A stretch of 64,000 bases of DNA from the NCBI RefSeq assembly GCF_028682635.1, contig NZ_JANHLK010000021.1, positions 44,270 to 108,269 of the forward strand, written 5' to 3'. The translations under genes and the position numbers were made by a program. This document shows positions 1-8,518 of this stretch, piece by piece (position 1 is the stretch's first letter; each line of letters starts with the position of its first letter). Under the pieces are notes generated by a model. It ran no database searches. It was given only the letters and a program-made list of their open reading frames with translations, and was not told where the DNA came from. The DNA is from Pseudomonas putida. Its GTDB lineage: Bacteria > Pseudomonadota > Gammaproteobacteria > Pseudomonadales > Pseudomonadaceae.

Positions 1-1
1 G

Positions 2-82
2 GGACTGGTCAAGTCCTACCCGGCAGCCAACCTGTTCGACAATTCATTCGCTGCCTCCTTGCAGCCAGCCTTGGCCAAATAA
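2..82 (+). CDS. C-terminal 26 codons of an upstream gene (partial)
   Basis: An open frame enters from the left window edge and ends at TAA 80-82, 13 nt before the next start codon. The tail reads ...FAASLQPALAK. It has the look of the end of a periplasmic binding protein, which often precedes flavin monooxygenases of the type that follows, but 26 residues are not enough to assign a family. The short gap suggests it is co-transcribed with the monooxygenase. Confidence 0.45.
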   Translation, partial: GLVKSYPAANLFDNSFAASLQPALAK

Positions 83-95
83 GGATATTTTTGCC

Positions 96-1421
96 ATGAC
101 CAAAAGACAGCTCAAACTGGGCGCGCTGACGATGGGGTGTGGTGGGCCAGGCCGCCACAACCTGTGGCTGGATCCTCAATTGCCCGCCGATGCCAGCGTC
201 AATGTCGACTGGTACATCGACATTGCGCGTCAGGCCGAGGCGGCACTGTTCGACTTGATGTTCATCGTCGACAGCCAGTTCATCACACCGGGCTCGCCAT
301 CCCACTACCTGAATCGGCTGGAGCCGTTGACACTGCTGTCAGCGATTGCCGTGAGCACTCGACATATCGGTCTTGTCGGTACGCTGACGACCTCCTACAA
401 CTCGCCCTATAACGTCGCGCGGCGCCTGGCATCACTGGACCTGATCAGCAAAGGCCGTGCGGGCTGGAACGTCGTCACCAGCGGCGATGCCGGCACCGCT
501 GGCAATTACAGTCGCGACGAACATTATGATTACGACACCCGCTACGGCCGGGCGGCCGAACACGTCCAGGTGGTCCAGGGCCTGTGGCACTCGTATGAGG
601 AGGATGCGTTCGTGCGCGACAGGGCGACGGGCCAGTTTCTCGACCCAGGCAAACTGCACCGTCTGAATCACCAGGGCGAACACTTCTCTGTGGTCGGCCC
701 GCTGAACATTCAACGCTCACAGCAAGGCCAGCCGGTGATCTTCCAGGCCGGCGATTCGCAGCAGGGCCGCGACCTGGGCGCCGCCACTGCGGATGTGGTC
801 TTCACCCATGCCGCCAGCGTCGAGCAGGGCCAGGCTTTCTACCAGGATATCAAGGGCAGGGCGCAGCGACTTGGCCGCGATCCCGAGCAGTTACTGGTCA
901 TGCCCGGTGCCGAAATCCATGTAGGTGACAACGACAAACATGCGCGTGAAATCGAGCAGTACTACCATCAGGCCGACCATAGCTTCGAGCTCGCGCTGAA
1001 GGAATTTGGCCGCAACTTCGGTTGGCATGACTTCAGCCAATACGACCTCGATGCTCCGTTCCCTCAGGAGAGTCTGGAGTCTGCGCGCAGCAGTTTTTTC
1101 ACCGCGGCCAAACGTATTGCCGATCAGGCACGTGAGAAAGGTTTCACGCTGCGCCAGGCCGTAGAGTTCGGTCGACAGCTGCGCCCGGGTGCCTTCGTCG
1201 GCTCGGCGGACACGGTTGCGCAGAAGATGGCTGACTGGTTCGAAGCCCGGGCGGTGGATGGTTTCAACATCTACATTGGCCACCCTGAGCAGTTCAAGCG
1301 CTTTACCAACGAGGTGATTCCGCTGCTGCAAGAGCGTGGTGTCTACCGCAGGGCGTATGAAGGTACGACCTTGCGTGAAAGCCTGGGTCTGGAGATTCCT
1401 CGATTCGGCGGCAAACGCTAG
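96..1421 (+). CDS. LLM-class flavin-dependent monooxygenase (NtaA/SnaA/DszA type)
   Basis: The 441-aa product reads as a bacterial-luciferase-like TIM-barrel monooxygenase of the nitrilotriacetate/sulfone monooxygenase family. These use FMNH2 from a separate reductase and O2 to cleave C-N or C-S bonds in chelators or organosulfur compounds. Visible family features are the N-terminal beta strand (KLGALTMGCGGPGRH), the 'RHIGLVGTLTTSYNSPYNVARRLASLD' region near residues 90-115, 'GRAGWNVVTS' near 121-130 with the following 'HYDYDTRYGRAAE', and 'QAGDSQQGRDLGAATADVVF' near 218-237. Length is normal for the family. The ATG at 96 has AAGGA about 9 nt upstream. The substrate cannot be read from sequence; sulfur or chelator scavenging is usual for relatives. 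Confidence 0.85.
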   Translation: MTKRQLKLGALTMGCGGPGRHNLWLDPQLPADASVNVDWYIDIARQAEAALFDLMFIVDSQFITPGSPSHYLNRLEPLTLLSAIAVSTRHIGLVGTLTTSYNSPYNVARRLASLDLISKGRAGWNVVTSGDAGTAGNYSRDEHYDYDTRYGRAAEHVQVVQGLWHSYEEDAFVRDRATGQFLDPGKLHRLNHQGEHFSVVGPLNIQRSQQGQPVIFQAGDSQQGRDLGAATADVVFTHAASVEQGQAFYQDIKGRAQRLGRDPEQLLVMPGAEIHVGDNDKHAREIEQYYHQADHSFELALKEFGRNFGWHDFSQYDLDAPFPQESLESARSSFFTAAKRIADQAREKGFTLRQAVEFGRQLRPGAFVGSADTVAQKMADWFEARAVDGFNIYIGHPEQFKRFTNEVIPLLQERGVYRRAYEGTTLRESLGLEIPRFGGKR

Positions 1422-1438
1422 TCACGCTATCGAGTATC

Positions 1439-1477
1439 AAATGGCCGGCTCGGTGTTGCGCACCGAACTGGCCATTT
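1439..1477. terminator. Hairpin between convergent genes, probable bidirectional terminator
   Basis: A long inverted repeat (AAATGGCC...GGTG / CACC...GGCCATTT, loop TTGCG, two mismatches) lies between the monooxygenase stop at 1421 and the endonuclease stop at 1490. Its location between two convergent genes favours a transcription terminator. Confidence 0.65.
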
Positions 1478-1489
1478 GCGTCACCGCAG

Positions 1490-2455
1490 CTACTTGCAGT
1501 TTCCTGCCTTGCGATATCCCGCGGATTGGGCTGCAGATTCAGAGTCAAAAGTTATCTGGTTTTTCGTCGACACCTGAGCATACCCAGGACACCCCATTGA
1601 GAGGTGATAGATGTGGCTATTGCGGTTGCCAATGATCGAACCTGCTGCGCTCGTACTCGCCAGGGTCGGCTGGGCTGCTGCCCGCGGCGGATTAACAGGC
1701 ATCGCGCTGACGACACCCTCACCGACCGCCTTATACCCTTGCGACCATCGACGCTCGCCCGTCACGAATGGATTGGAGTGCCCCATGATGGCTGCAATAC
1801 GTCGATCCCGCTCTTTCTCCCAGGACGAAACCGGGTACTGCTTGTCCCAGGCCATCAGTAGCTGTTGCTGCTGACGGGACATGCTCAGCTTGTACCTGTC
1901 GAACATGTAGAAGGTTGTTCTTGCGACCAGCCCCTTGACCTCGTCACGGGGTTCCGCAGCACGTTGATCGAAATCAACCCGCGTCTTGCACTGCCCATAC
2001 TGCGGCGCTACGCCGGTAGCCATGCCGTAGTTGAAATTGCTTCGGTCGCCGTTCACCTCGCCAACGGACGGGTAGAGGTTGAACAGGTCTGCTTCCATGG
2101 CGCGAAACACAGGATCATCGTCCACGCAGTGTTCTCGACCACCGTTCTTCCAGCATTGGCGTTGGTTGCCGAATGTCCAGGCGGGCACGATATGTTCCCA
2201 CTCAGTGCGCTCTGCCCGATTCTCTTGCTTCCTGGCCTTGAGGCCACAGGACTCGGCATCGATACGTCCGCCTGATTTCCCCACCCACGTCCATTTGCAG
2301 CCGCAATACAACTCGCCCATGGAGCTGTTCGCCTGGTCCAGATAGATTTTCTGCTTGGCGATGACCTTGGCCTCGGAAAAGGTCGAGGGAGGGCTTGCGA
2401 AGGCGCAGGTGATTACCGATAGGGTCAGCGCTACTACAGACAGCAGTTTTTTCAT
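1490..2455 (-). CDS. Secreted endonuclease I family nuclease with C-terminal cysteine-containing extension
   Basis: 321 aa. Residues 1-20 form a Sec signal peptide (KK, hydrophobic core, cut near AFA-SPP). The EndA/Vvn core follows: E85-W-E-H88 then IVPAW is the catalytic histidine motif, and the 'DLFNLYPSVGEVNGDRSN' stretch supplies the metal-binding Asn. Such enzymes are periplasmic or extracellular non-specific nucleases that degrade DNA/RNA. Several Cys residues (C51, C53, C70 and later) suggest disulfides, expected for an exported enzyme. After the core, residues ~250-321 add a linker and a short domain with 'IYHLSMGCPGYAQVSTKNQITF...AGNCK', resembling the nuclease-associated Ada-like Cys module. 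It is followed by its own transcription unit. Confidence 0.88.
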   Translation of the reverse strand: MKKLLSVVALTLSVITCAFASPPSTFSEAKVIAKQKIYLDQANSSMGELYCGCKWTWVGKSGGRIDAESCGLKARKQENRAERTEWEHIVPAWTFGNQRQCWKNGGREHCVDDDPVFRAMEADLFNLYPSVGEVNGDRSNFNYGMATGVAPQYGQCKTRVDFDQRAAEPRDEVKGLVARTTFYMFDRYKLSMSRQQQQLLMAWDKQYPVSSWEKERDRRIAAIMGHSNPFVTGERRWSQGYKAVGEGVVSAMPVNPPRAAAQPTLASTSAAGSIIGNRNSHIYHLSMGCPGYAQVSTKNQITFDSESAAQSAGYRKAGNCK

Positions 2456-2697
2456 TGGAAAACATTAGCTTATGAAGGGGCGCGCATTGTACGCACGACG
2501 TCGACGGCCGCTGCAGTATTTTCTCGGGTAAACGCAACCTCGATAAATGTTTGCAGCTGCCCGGCTGTCAAGCTGCTCTGAAACCGGTTTCATTTTATCT
2601 CGGTCGTCGATATATTCCCCGCTTTTTCCCAGCCAGTGCGTCCAAAAACCAACAAGATTGATGCGCCACCCAACCGAATTGTTGATGAGGATTTGTG

Positions 2698-3435
2698 ATG
2701 TCTGAGCAAGATCAAGACAACCCGCGCCGGGACTTTCTGCGCAAAACGCTGACCCTGATTCCCGTGGTGACGGTGGCCAGTACCGGTTTCGGCATGAACG
2801 CACTGGCGGCAACCGATAGCGCCCCGACCGCCAAAGCGCCGATCGCACCCCCCGCGAGCGATTACCAGCCCAGCTTTTTCACCAAGGAAGAGTGGGCTTT
2901 CGTCCAGGCGGTGGTATCGCGCCTTATTCCTGCCGACGACCTTGGCCCCGGTGCACTTGAAGCGGGAGCAGCCGAATTTATCGATCGGCAGATGAACACG
3001 CCCTACGCAACAGGTGCGCTCTGGTACATGCAGGGTCCATTTGTGACTGATGCTCCCCCTGAACTGGGTTACCAACTGCAATTGGCGCCGCAGCAACTCT
3101 ACCGTTTGGGCATCGCGACAACGGACGCGTGGTGCAAAACCACTTACGGCAAAGTTTTTGCTGCGCAAGACAGCGCTACCCGAGACAGTATTCTCCACAA
3201 AATGGAGTCCGGAGAGGTGGTTTTCGATGATTTTCCGGTGAAAGCATTCTTCAGCCTGATGGTGCAGAACACCCGTGAAGGATTCTTCTGCGACCCGATT
3301 CATGGCGGTAACAAAGGGATGGTCGGCTGGACCCAGATTGGTTTCCCTGGCGCTCGCGCCGATTTCATGGATTGGGTCGAGCGCAACGAGCCGTACCCCT
3401 TCCCGGCAGTGTCGATTCGTGGCGAGAGGGCTTGA
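2698..3435 (+). CDS. Gluconate 2-dehydrogenase small (gamma, subunit 3) subunit
   Basis: 245 aa with a Tat signal: R10-R11-D-F-L-R followed by a hydrophobic stretch and cleavage near NALAA. The rest matches the gluconate 2-dehydrogenase subunit 3 family ('FFTKEEWAFVQAVVSRLIPADDLGPGALEAGAAEFIDRQ', then 'FF..PIHGGNKGMVGWTQIGFPGA'). Known role: it escorts the FAD subunit through the Tat system and is part of the periplasmic membrane complex oxidising D-gluconate to 2-ketogluconate. ATG 2698 is preferred over the GTG at 2695 because GAGG sits 7 nt upstream. It is the first gene of a three-gene operon, ending 2 nt before the flavoprotein start. Confidence 0.9.
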   Translation: MSEQDQDNPRRDFLRKTLTLIPVVTVASTGFGMNALAATDSAPTAKAPIAPPASDYQPSFFTKEEWAFVQAVVSRLIPADDLGPGALEAGAAEFIDRQMNTPYATGALWYMQGPFVTDAPPELGYQLQLAPQQLYRLGIATTDAWCKTTYGKVFAAQDSATRDSILHKMESGEVVFDDFPVKAFFSLMVQNTREGFFCDPIHGGNKGMVGWTQIGFPGARADFMDWVERNEPYPFPAVSIRGERA

Positions 3436-3437
3436 AG

Positions 3438-5222
3438 ATGGCGACGGTATTGAAAAAGGTTGATGCGGTCATCGTCGGTTTCGGCTGGACCGGGGCCATC
3501 ATGGCCAAGGAGCTGACCGAGGCGGGACTGCAGGTGGTGGCGTTGGAGCGCGGCCCCATGCAGGACACCTATCCGGACGGAAACTATCCGCAAGTGATCG
3601 ATGAGCTGACCTACAGCGTGCGCAAAAAGCTGTTCCAGGACATCTCCAAGGAAACGGTGACTATCCGTCATAGCGTCAATGACGTCGCGTTGCCCAATCG
3701 GCAGCTTGGCGCGTTCCTGCCCGGCAAAGGCGTCGGTGGTGCGGGCCTGCATTGGTCGGGCGTGCATTTTCGCGTCGACCCCATCGAGTTGAGGATGCGC
3801 AGCCACTACGAGGAGCGCTACGGCAAGCACTTCATTCCCAAGGACATGACCATCCAGGACTTTGGCGTCACCTACGAAGAGCTGGAGCCGTTTTTCGATT
3901 TCGCCGAAAAGGTCTTCGGCACCTCTGGCCAGGCCTGGACAGTGAAAGGCCAGTTGGTCGGTGCAGGGAAGGGCGGTAATCCCTACGCGCCGGATCGTTC
4001 CAGTGATTTCCCTCTGGAATCGCAGAAGAACACCTACTCGGCGCAGTTGTTCCAGAAGGCCGCACTCAGTGTTGGCTATAAACCCTACAACCTGCCTTCT
4101 GCCAATACGTCGGGACCCTACACCAATCCTTATGGCGCACAGATGGGGCCTTGTAATTTCTGCGGCTTCTGCAGCGGTTACGTGTGCTACATGTACTCGA
4201 AGGCCTCTCCCAACGTAAATATCCTGCCAGCCCTGCGCCAAGTGCCGAACTTTGAGTTACGCACCAACGCCCATGTGCTGCGCGTCAATCTCGATAGCAG
4301 CAAGCGCAAGGCCACGGGTGTCTCCTACATCGATGCGCAAGGCCGAGAGGTCGAGCAACCGGCGGACCTGGTGATCCTTGGGGCTTTCCAATTCAACAAT
4401 GTGCGCCTGATGTTGTTATCCGGCATTGGCAAACCCTATGACCCGAAGACCGGGGAAGGGGTAGTGGGCAAGAACTTTGCCTATCAGAACATGGCCACCA
4501 TCAAGGCCTTCTTCGACAAGGACACCCACACCAACAACTTTATCGGTGCGGGTGGCAACGGCGTGGCGGTGGATGACTTCAATGCCGATAACTTCGATCA
4601 CGGCCCCCACGGTTTTGTCGGCGGATCGCCGATGTGGGTCAACCAGGCGGGGAGTCGGCCAATCGCCGGTACATCGAACCCGCCAGGCACCCCGGCCTGG
4701 GGCAGCAGCTGGAAGAAGGCGACCGCCGATTACTACACCCATCAGGTGTCGATGGACGCGCATGGTGCGCATCAATCCTATCGCGGCAACTACCTTGACC
4801 TGGATCCGGTTTACCGCGATGCCTACGGGCTGCCGCTTTTGCGCATGACGTTCGACTGGCAGGAAAACGATATAAAAATGAATCGTTTCATGGTCGAAAA
4901 AATGAGCAAGATCGCCCAGGCCATGAACCCTAAAACCATTGCCGTGCTTGGCAAGAAAGTAGGGGATCATTTCAATACGGCCTCCTATCAGACGACGCAC
5001 CTCAACGGCGGCGCAATCATGGGCACTGACCCCAAGACCAGTGCCATCAACCGTTATCTTCAGTGCTGGGACGTGCACAACGTTTTTGTCCCTGGCGCTT
5101 CAGCGTTTCCTCAAGGCCTGGGTTACAACCCCACGGGTCTTGTCGCCGCCCTGACGTACTGGTCGGCACGGGCGATTCGCGAACAGTACTTGAAAAACCC
5201 AGGCCCGCTGGTTCAGGCATAA
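3438..5222 (+). CDS. Gluconate 2-dehydrogenase flavoprotein subunit (GMC oxidoreductase)
   Basis: 594 aa. The N-terminus has the FAD Rossmann motif (VIVGFGWTGAIMAKELTEAG, then 'VALERG'), and 'LPGKGVGGAGLHWSGVHFR' is the GMC signature region. A Cys cluster near residues 239-250 (C-x2-C-x2-C-x4-C, within 'GPCNFCGFCSGYVCY') is in the hinge region where related FAD-glucose dehydrogenases bind an Fe-S cluster. The C-terminus has 'THLNGGAIMGTDP', with the catalytic-region His, and 'GASAFPQGLGYNPTGLVAALTYW'. It oxidises D-gluconate in the periplasm and passes electrons to the cytochrome subunit. ATG 3438 is chosen because it follows the previous stop by 2 nt; a longer frame from 3372 would lie inside the upstream gene. 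Confidence 0.9.
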   Translation: MATVLKKVDAVIVGFGWTGAIMAKELTEAGLQVVALERGPMQDTYPDGNYPQVIDELTYSVRKKLFQDISKETVTIRHSVNDVALPNRQLGAFLPGKGVGGAGLHWSGVHFRVDPIELRMRSHYEERYGKHFIPKDMTIQDFGVTYEELEPFFDFAEKVFGTSGQAWTVKGQLVGAGKGGNPYAPDRSSDFPLESQKNTYSAQLFQKAALSVGYKPYNLPSANTSGPYTNPYGAQMGPCNFCGFCSGYVCYMYSKASPNVNILPALRQVPNFELRTNAHVLRVNLDSSKRKATGVSYIDAQGREVEQPADLVILGAFQFNNVRLMLLSGIGKPYDPKTGEGVVGKNFAYQNMATIKAFFDKDTHTNNFIGAGGNGVAVDDFNADNFDHGPHGFVGGSPMWVNQAGSRPIAGTSNPPGTPAWGSSWKKATADYYTHQVSMDAHGAHQSYRGNYLDLDPVYRDAYGLPLLRMTFDWQENDIKMNRFMVEKMSKIAQAMNPKTIAVLGKKVGDHFNTASYQTTHLNGGAIMGTDPKTSAINRYLQCWDVHNVFVPGASAFPQGLGYNPTGLVAALTYWSARAIREQYLKNPGPLVQA

Positions 5223-5235
5223 GGAGCGACACGTG

Positions 5236-6537
5236 ATGAAAAAAATAATTGTCGCGGCGTTGATGCTCTGCGCGAACCTCCCTGCATGGGCTGCAGAGTC
5301 CACCGATGCCCAAATCAAACAGGGAGAATACCTGGCGCGTGCCGGTGACTGCGTTGCCTGTCATACCGCCAAGGGTGGCAAACCCTTCGCCGGCGGACTT
5401 GGCATGGAGACGCCAATCGGCACGGTGTATTCGACCAACATCACCCCTGACGCCAGCGGAATTGGCGGCTACAGCTTTGATGACTTCGACAGGGCGGTGC
5501 GTCATGGGATTGGCAAGAGTGGCAGCAGCTTGTATCCCGCCATGCCATTTCCTTCCTACGCACGTGTCAGCCCGGCCGACATGCAAGCGCTCTACGCGTA
5601 CTTCATGAAGGGCGTGGAGCCTGTTGAGCAGCCAAACAAAGAGACCGATATTCCATGGCCCCTGAGTATGCGTTGGCCTCTTTCGATCTGGCGGGAACTG
5701 TTCGCCCCAAAAGTTGAAACCCATCAGGCTCCAGTGGGTGCAGATCCAGTGGTCAGTCGTGGCGCTTATCTCGTTGAAGGCCTGGGCCATTGCGGTGCCT
5801 GCCATACACCCCGTGCAATCACGATGCAGGAAAAGGCCCTGAGTGCCAGTGAGAGCCCGTTGTTCCTGTCCGGCAGCGCGCCATTGGAAGGCTGGATCGC
5901 CAAGAACCTTCGCGGTGATCACAAGGATGGACTGGGGAGCTGGAGCGAAGACGATCTGGTGCTGTTTCTCCAGACCGGTCGTAGCGACAGAGGTGCTGTC
6001 TTTGGTGGCATGAGTGATGTGGTCGAGCACAGCATGCAATACATGACGGAGGCTGATCTGCGCGCGATTGCCCGATACCTGAAAAGCCTGCCGCCCACCG
6101 ACCCAGACGACAAGCCCCATCAATATGACAAACAGGTGGCGGATGCTCTATGGCGAGGAGACGACAGCAAACCCGGCGCTTCGGTGTACATCGACAATTG
6201 CGCGGCCTGTCATAGAACCGATGGCCAGGGATACGCTCGTGTGTTTCCTGCGTTGGCCGGCAACCCGGTGCTGCAGACTGAGGACGCTACTTCCCTGATC
6301 AACATTGTGCTGAAGGGTGGGTCATTGCCAGCGACGCATGCGGCACCCTCAACCTTCACCATGCCTGATTTTGCGTGGCGATTATCAGACGAGCAAATTG
6401 CGGCGGTGGTGACTTTCATCAGGACGAGCTGGGGTAACCAGGGTGCGGCGGTGACGGCGAGCGATGTGAAGAGTCTGCGTGTTGACGGTTTGAGACAGAC
6501 CACTGGAGTTGACCTGGGGCTGACGAGTAGCAAGTAA
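5236..6537 (+). CDS. Gluconate 2-dehydrogenase cytochrome c subunit (tri-haem)
   Basis: 433 aa with a signal peptide (MKKIIVAALMLCANLPAWA) and three CxxCH haem c sites: CVACH near residue 44, CGACH near 193 and CAACH near 321. This layout is diagnostic of the membrane-anchored cytochrome subunit of gluconate, alcohol and sorbitol dehydrogenases, which passes electrons to ubiquinone. AAGGAG at 5221-5226 is about 9 nt before ATG 5236, favoured over GTG 5233. It is the last gene of the operon. Together the three proteins feed gluconate-derived electrons into respiration and release 2-ketogluconate. Confidence 0.92.
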   Translation: MKKIIVAALMLCANLPAWAAESTDAQIKQGEYLARAGDCVACHTAKGGKPFAGGLGMETPIGTVYSTNITPDASGIGGYSFDDFDRAVRHGIGKSGSSLYPAMPFPSYARVSPADMQALYAYFMKGVEPVEQPNKETDIPWPLSMRWPLSIWRELFAPKVETHQAPVGADPVVSRGAYLVEGLGHCGACHTPRAITMQEKALSASESPLFLSGSAPLEGWIAKNLRGDHKDGLGSWSEDDLVLFLQTGRSDRGAVFGGMSDVVEHSMQYMTEADLRAIARYLKSLPPTDPDDKPHQYDKQVADALWRGDDSKPGASVYIDNCAACHRTDGQGYARVFPALAGNPVLQTEDATSLINIVLKGGSLPATHAAPSTFTMPDFAWRLSDEQIAAVVTFIRTSWGNQGAAVTASDVKSLRVDGLRQTTGVDLGLTSSK

Positions 6538-6577
6538 GGCACGTCTTGGTTTGAGTACGAAGGGCCCCGAGAGGGGC

Positions 6578-7054
6578 AATGCTGTTCACTTTAGGTTGGA
6601 GGGCTTCAGGTGGATATTTGGATTAGGTGTATATCCATTCCTGCGGTAACGGCCACCTATGGTTTCGCTCTTACCTGTAGGAGCGAGCTTGCTCGCGATT
6701 GAGGTCAACGATGACGCGGGGAGCCTGACACCCCGCGGTGCTCTCAGGTTTTTCGCGAGCAATCGAGCGTCGACCGGCTGCTCCTACAGGGGAACGTGCT
6801 CACTTGAAACCAGGTCGGCTGTCAGGCCGCCTCGCTTTGCTTTTGATCGCGGCGACCCACGGAGCAATGCCGGAGTGAGGGCATGCCGAGCCTAGGCGAG
6901 GCACCGAGTGGTGGGGCAAGAGCCTTTTGGTTCTTTTTTGGCGTTTGAAAAAGGGACTCGCCGCAAGGGCGAAACCATAGGTGGCCGTTACCGCAGCAAT
7001 GGATATCCCCCCAATCCAGTTTTTAACAACCCCATGCTTAAGTGAACAGCATTA
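6578..7054. repeat. Composite intergenic element with ~90-bp imperfect terminal inverted repeats
   Basis: The 550-nt gene-free stretch after the cytochrome gene is a palindromic element. The left arm (6578-6668) reads AATGCTGTTCACTT..., then TATATCCATT and CTGCGGTAACGGCCACC; the right arm (6969-7054) is its imperfect reverse complement. The outer edges also mirror each other as GCCCC/GGGGC hairpins (6564-6577 and near 7055-7070). The interior holds a REPIN and a stretch rich in short repeats ending 'GGCAAGAGCC'. No ORF of credible coding quality lies inside. It resembles non-autonomous MITE-like repeats of P. fluorescens-group intergenic DNA; a family name cannot be confirmed here. Confidence 0.7.
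6676..6790. repeat. REPIN (paired REP hairpins)
   Basis: TGTAGGAGCGAGCTTGCTCG at the left and a partial inverted partner (TCGCGAGCAATCGAGC ... GCTCCTACAGG) at the right form the two REP ends. It is nested inside the larger inverted-repeat element. The right REP is more degenerate than the left. Confidence 0.8.
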
Positions 7055-7089
7055 CCCGAGAGGGGCCCTTTTTGTTGGGCGTCTGAATT

Positions 7090-8415
7090 TTACGTCCCCG
7101 CGTGCGCCTGTAAATCGACCCACACCGCGCCACCCGGATACTGATAACGCTCCAGTGTCTCAGGGCTCATTTCAATGCTGTACCCCGGCCGTTGCGGCGG
7201 CATGTAGCGCCCGCGGCGGATCACCACCGGGTCGAGGAAGTGTTCGTGCAGGTGGTCGACGTATTCCAGGACCCGGTTGTGCAGCGAGGCCGAGACGGCG
7301 ATGTAGTCGAACAGCGCGATGTTCTGCACGTACTCGCACAAACCGACGCCTCCGCCATGGGGGCAGACCGGGATGTCGAACTTGGCGGCCATCAGTAACA
7401 CGATCAACACTTCATTGAGCCCACCCAGGCGGGCGGCGTCCAGCTGGCAGAAGTCCAGGGCGCCGGCCTGGAACATCTGCTTGAACATCACCCGGTTGTG
7501 GCAGTGCTCACCGGTGGCCACGCCGATCGGTGCGATACGCTGGCGGATGCTGGCGTGGCCGAGGATGTCGTCGGGGCTGGTCGGCTCTTCGATCCACAGC
7601 GGATCGAATGCGGCCAGGCGGCGCATGTTGGCGACTGACTCGTCGACGCCCCAGACCTGGTTGGCGTCCATCATCAGGCTCCGTTCCCAGCCGATTTCTT
7701 CACGCAGGATGGTGGCGCGGCGGATGTCGTCTTCCAGGTTGGCGCCGATTTTCTGCTTGATGTGGGTCCAGCCATCCTCGACTGCCGACCGCGCCAGTTG
7801 GCGCATTTTTTCTTCGCTGTAGCCCAGCCAGCCCGGCGCGGTGGTGTAGCCGGGGTAGCCTTCACGGAGCATTTGCGCCTCACGCTGGGCTTTACCAGGC
7901 ACCTGGCGGCGCAGTAGGGCGATGGCTTCTTCGGGGGTGAGCACGTCGGTGACGTAGCTGAAATCCAGGCAGCGCACCAGTTGTTCCGGCGTCATGTCGG
8001 CCAGCAACTTCCACACGGGTTTGCCTTCGTGTTTGGCCCACAGGTCCCAGATCCCGTTGACGATGGCCGCGGTGGCCAGGTGGATCACGCCTTTTTCCGG
8101 GCCCAGCCAGCGCAGTTGGCTGTCGCCCACGGTGAAATTGTGCCAGAAGGCGCCCATGTCGGCGACGATGTCTTCGAGGGTCAGGCCGACCACCAGCGGT
8201 GCCAGGGATTGCACGGCCGCGACACAGATTTCGTTGCCACGGCCGATGGTGAAGGTCAGGCCATGGCCTTCCAGGCCGCCAGGGGCGTCGGTGTGCAGCA
8301 CGACATAGGCGGCGGAGTAGTCCGGCGCGCTGTTCATCGCATCGGAGCCGTCCAGGGACAGGGAAGTGGGGAAACGGATGTCGCGCACGCTCAGGTGTGT
8401 GATTCGAATGCTCAT
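7090..8415 (-). CDS. L-fuconate dehydratase-type enolase-superfamily enzyme
   Basis: 441 aa, full length for the fuconate dehydratase subgroup of the mandelate racemase group. Catalytic residues are visible: K220-x-K222 ('HIKQKIG'), metal ligands D250 ('MMDANQ'), E276 ('WIEEPTSPDD') and E303 ('ATGEHCHNR'), and general base H353 ('CPHGGGVGL'). The family dehydrates L-fuconate (and some other acid sugars) to the 2-keto-3-deoxy acid in the cytoplasm. It is divergently transcribed from a LysR gene, with the rest of a sugar-acid pathway beyond, so it probably belongs to that regulon. Actual substrate could be L-fuconate, D-arabinonate or a related aldonate. Confidence 0.88.
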   Translation of the reverse strand: MSIRITHLSVRDIRFPTSLSLDGSDAMNSAPDYSAAYVVLHTDAPGGLEGHGLTFTIGRGNEICVAAVQSLAPLVVGLTLEDIVADMGAFWHNFTVGDSQLRWLGPEKGVIHLATAAIVNGIWDLWAKHEGKPVWKLLADMTPEQLVRCLDFSYVTDVLTPEEAIALLRRQVPGKAQREAQMLREGYPGYTTAPGWLGYSEEKMRQLARSAVEDGWTHIKQKIGANLEDDIRRATILREEIGWERSLMMDANQVWGVDESVANMRRLAAFDPLWIEEPTSPDDILGHASIRQRIAPIGVATGEHCHNRVMFKQMFQAGALDFCQLDAARLGGLNEVLIVLLMAAKFDIPVCPHGGGVGLCEYVQNIALFDYIAVSASLHNRVLEYVDHLHEHFLDPVVIRRGRYMPPQRPGYSIEMSPETLERYQYPGGAVWVDLQAHAGT

Positions 8416-8502
8416 GGCGGATTCTTGTTCTGGGTGACCATAGGGAGACCCGACTGTAGATCGCCAGGCGATACAGGCATAATCGCGATTTCCTAAGCAT
8501 CG

Positions 8503-8518
8503 ATATCGGATTTGATAT
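8503..8518. promoter_or_regulatory. Candidate LysR operator overlapping the regulator start
   Basis: ATATC-N6-GATAT lies in the 101-nt divergent promoter region and overlaps the ATG of the LysR gene at 8517. Dyads of this form in such a location are typical autoregulatory or activator LysR sites. Assignment rests on position and symmetry only. Confidence 0.4.
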
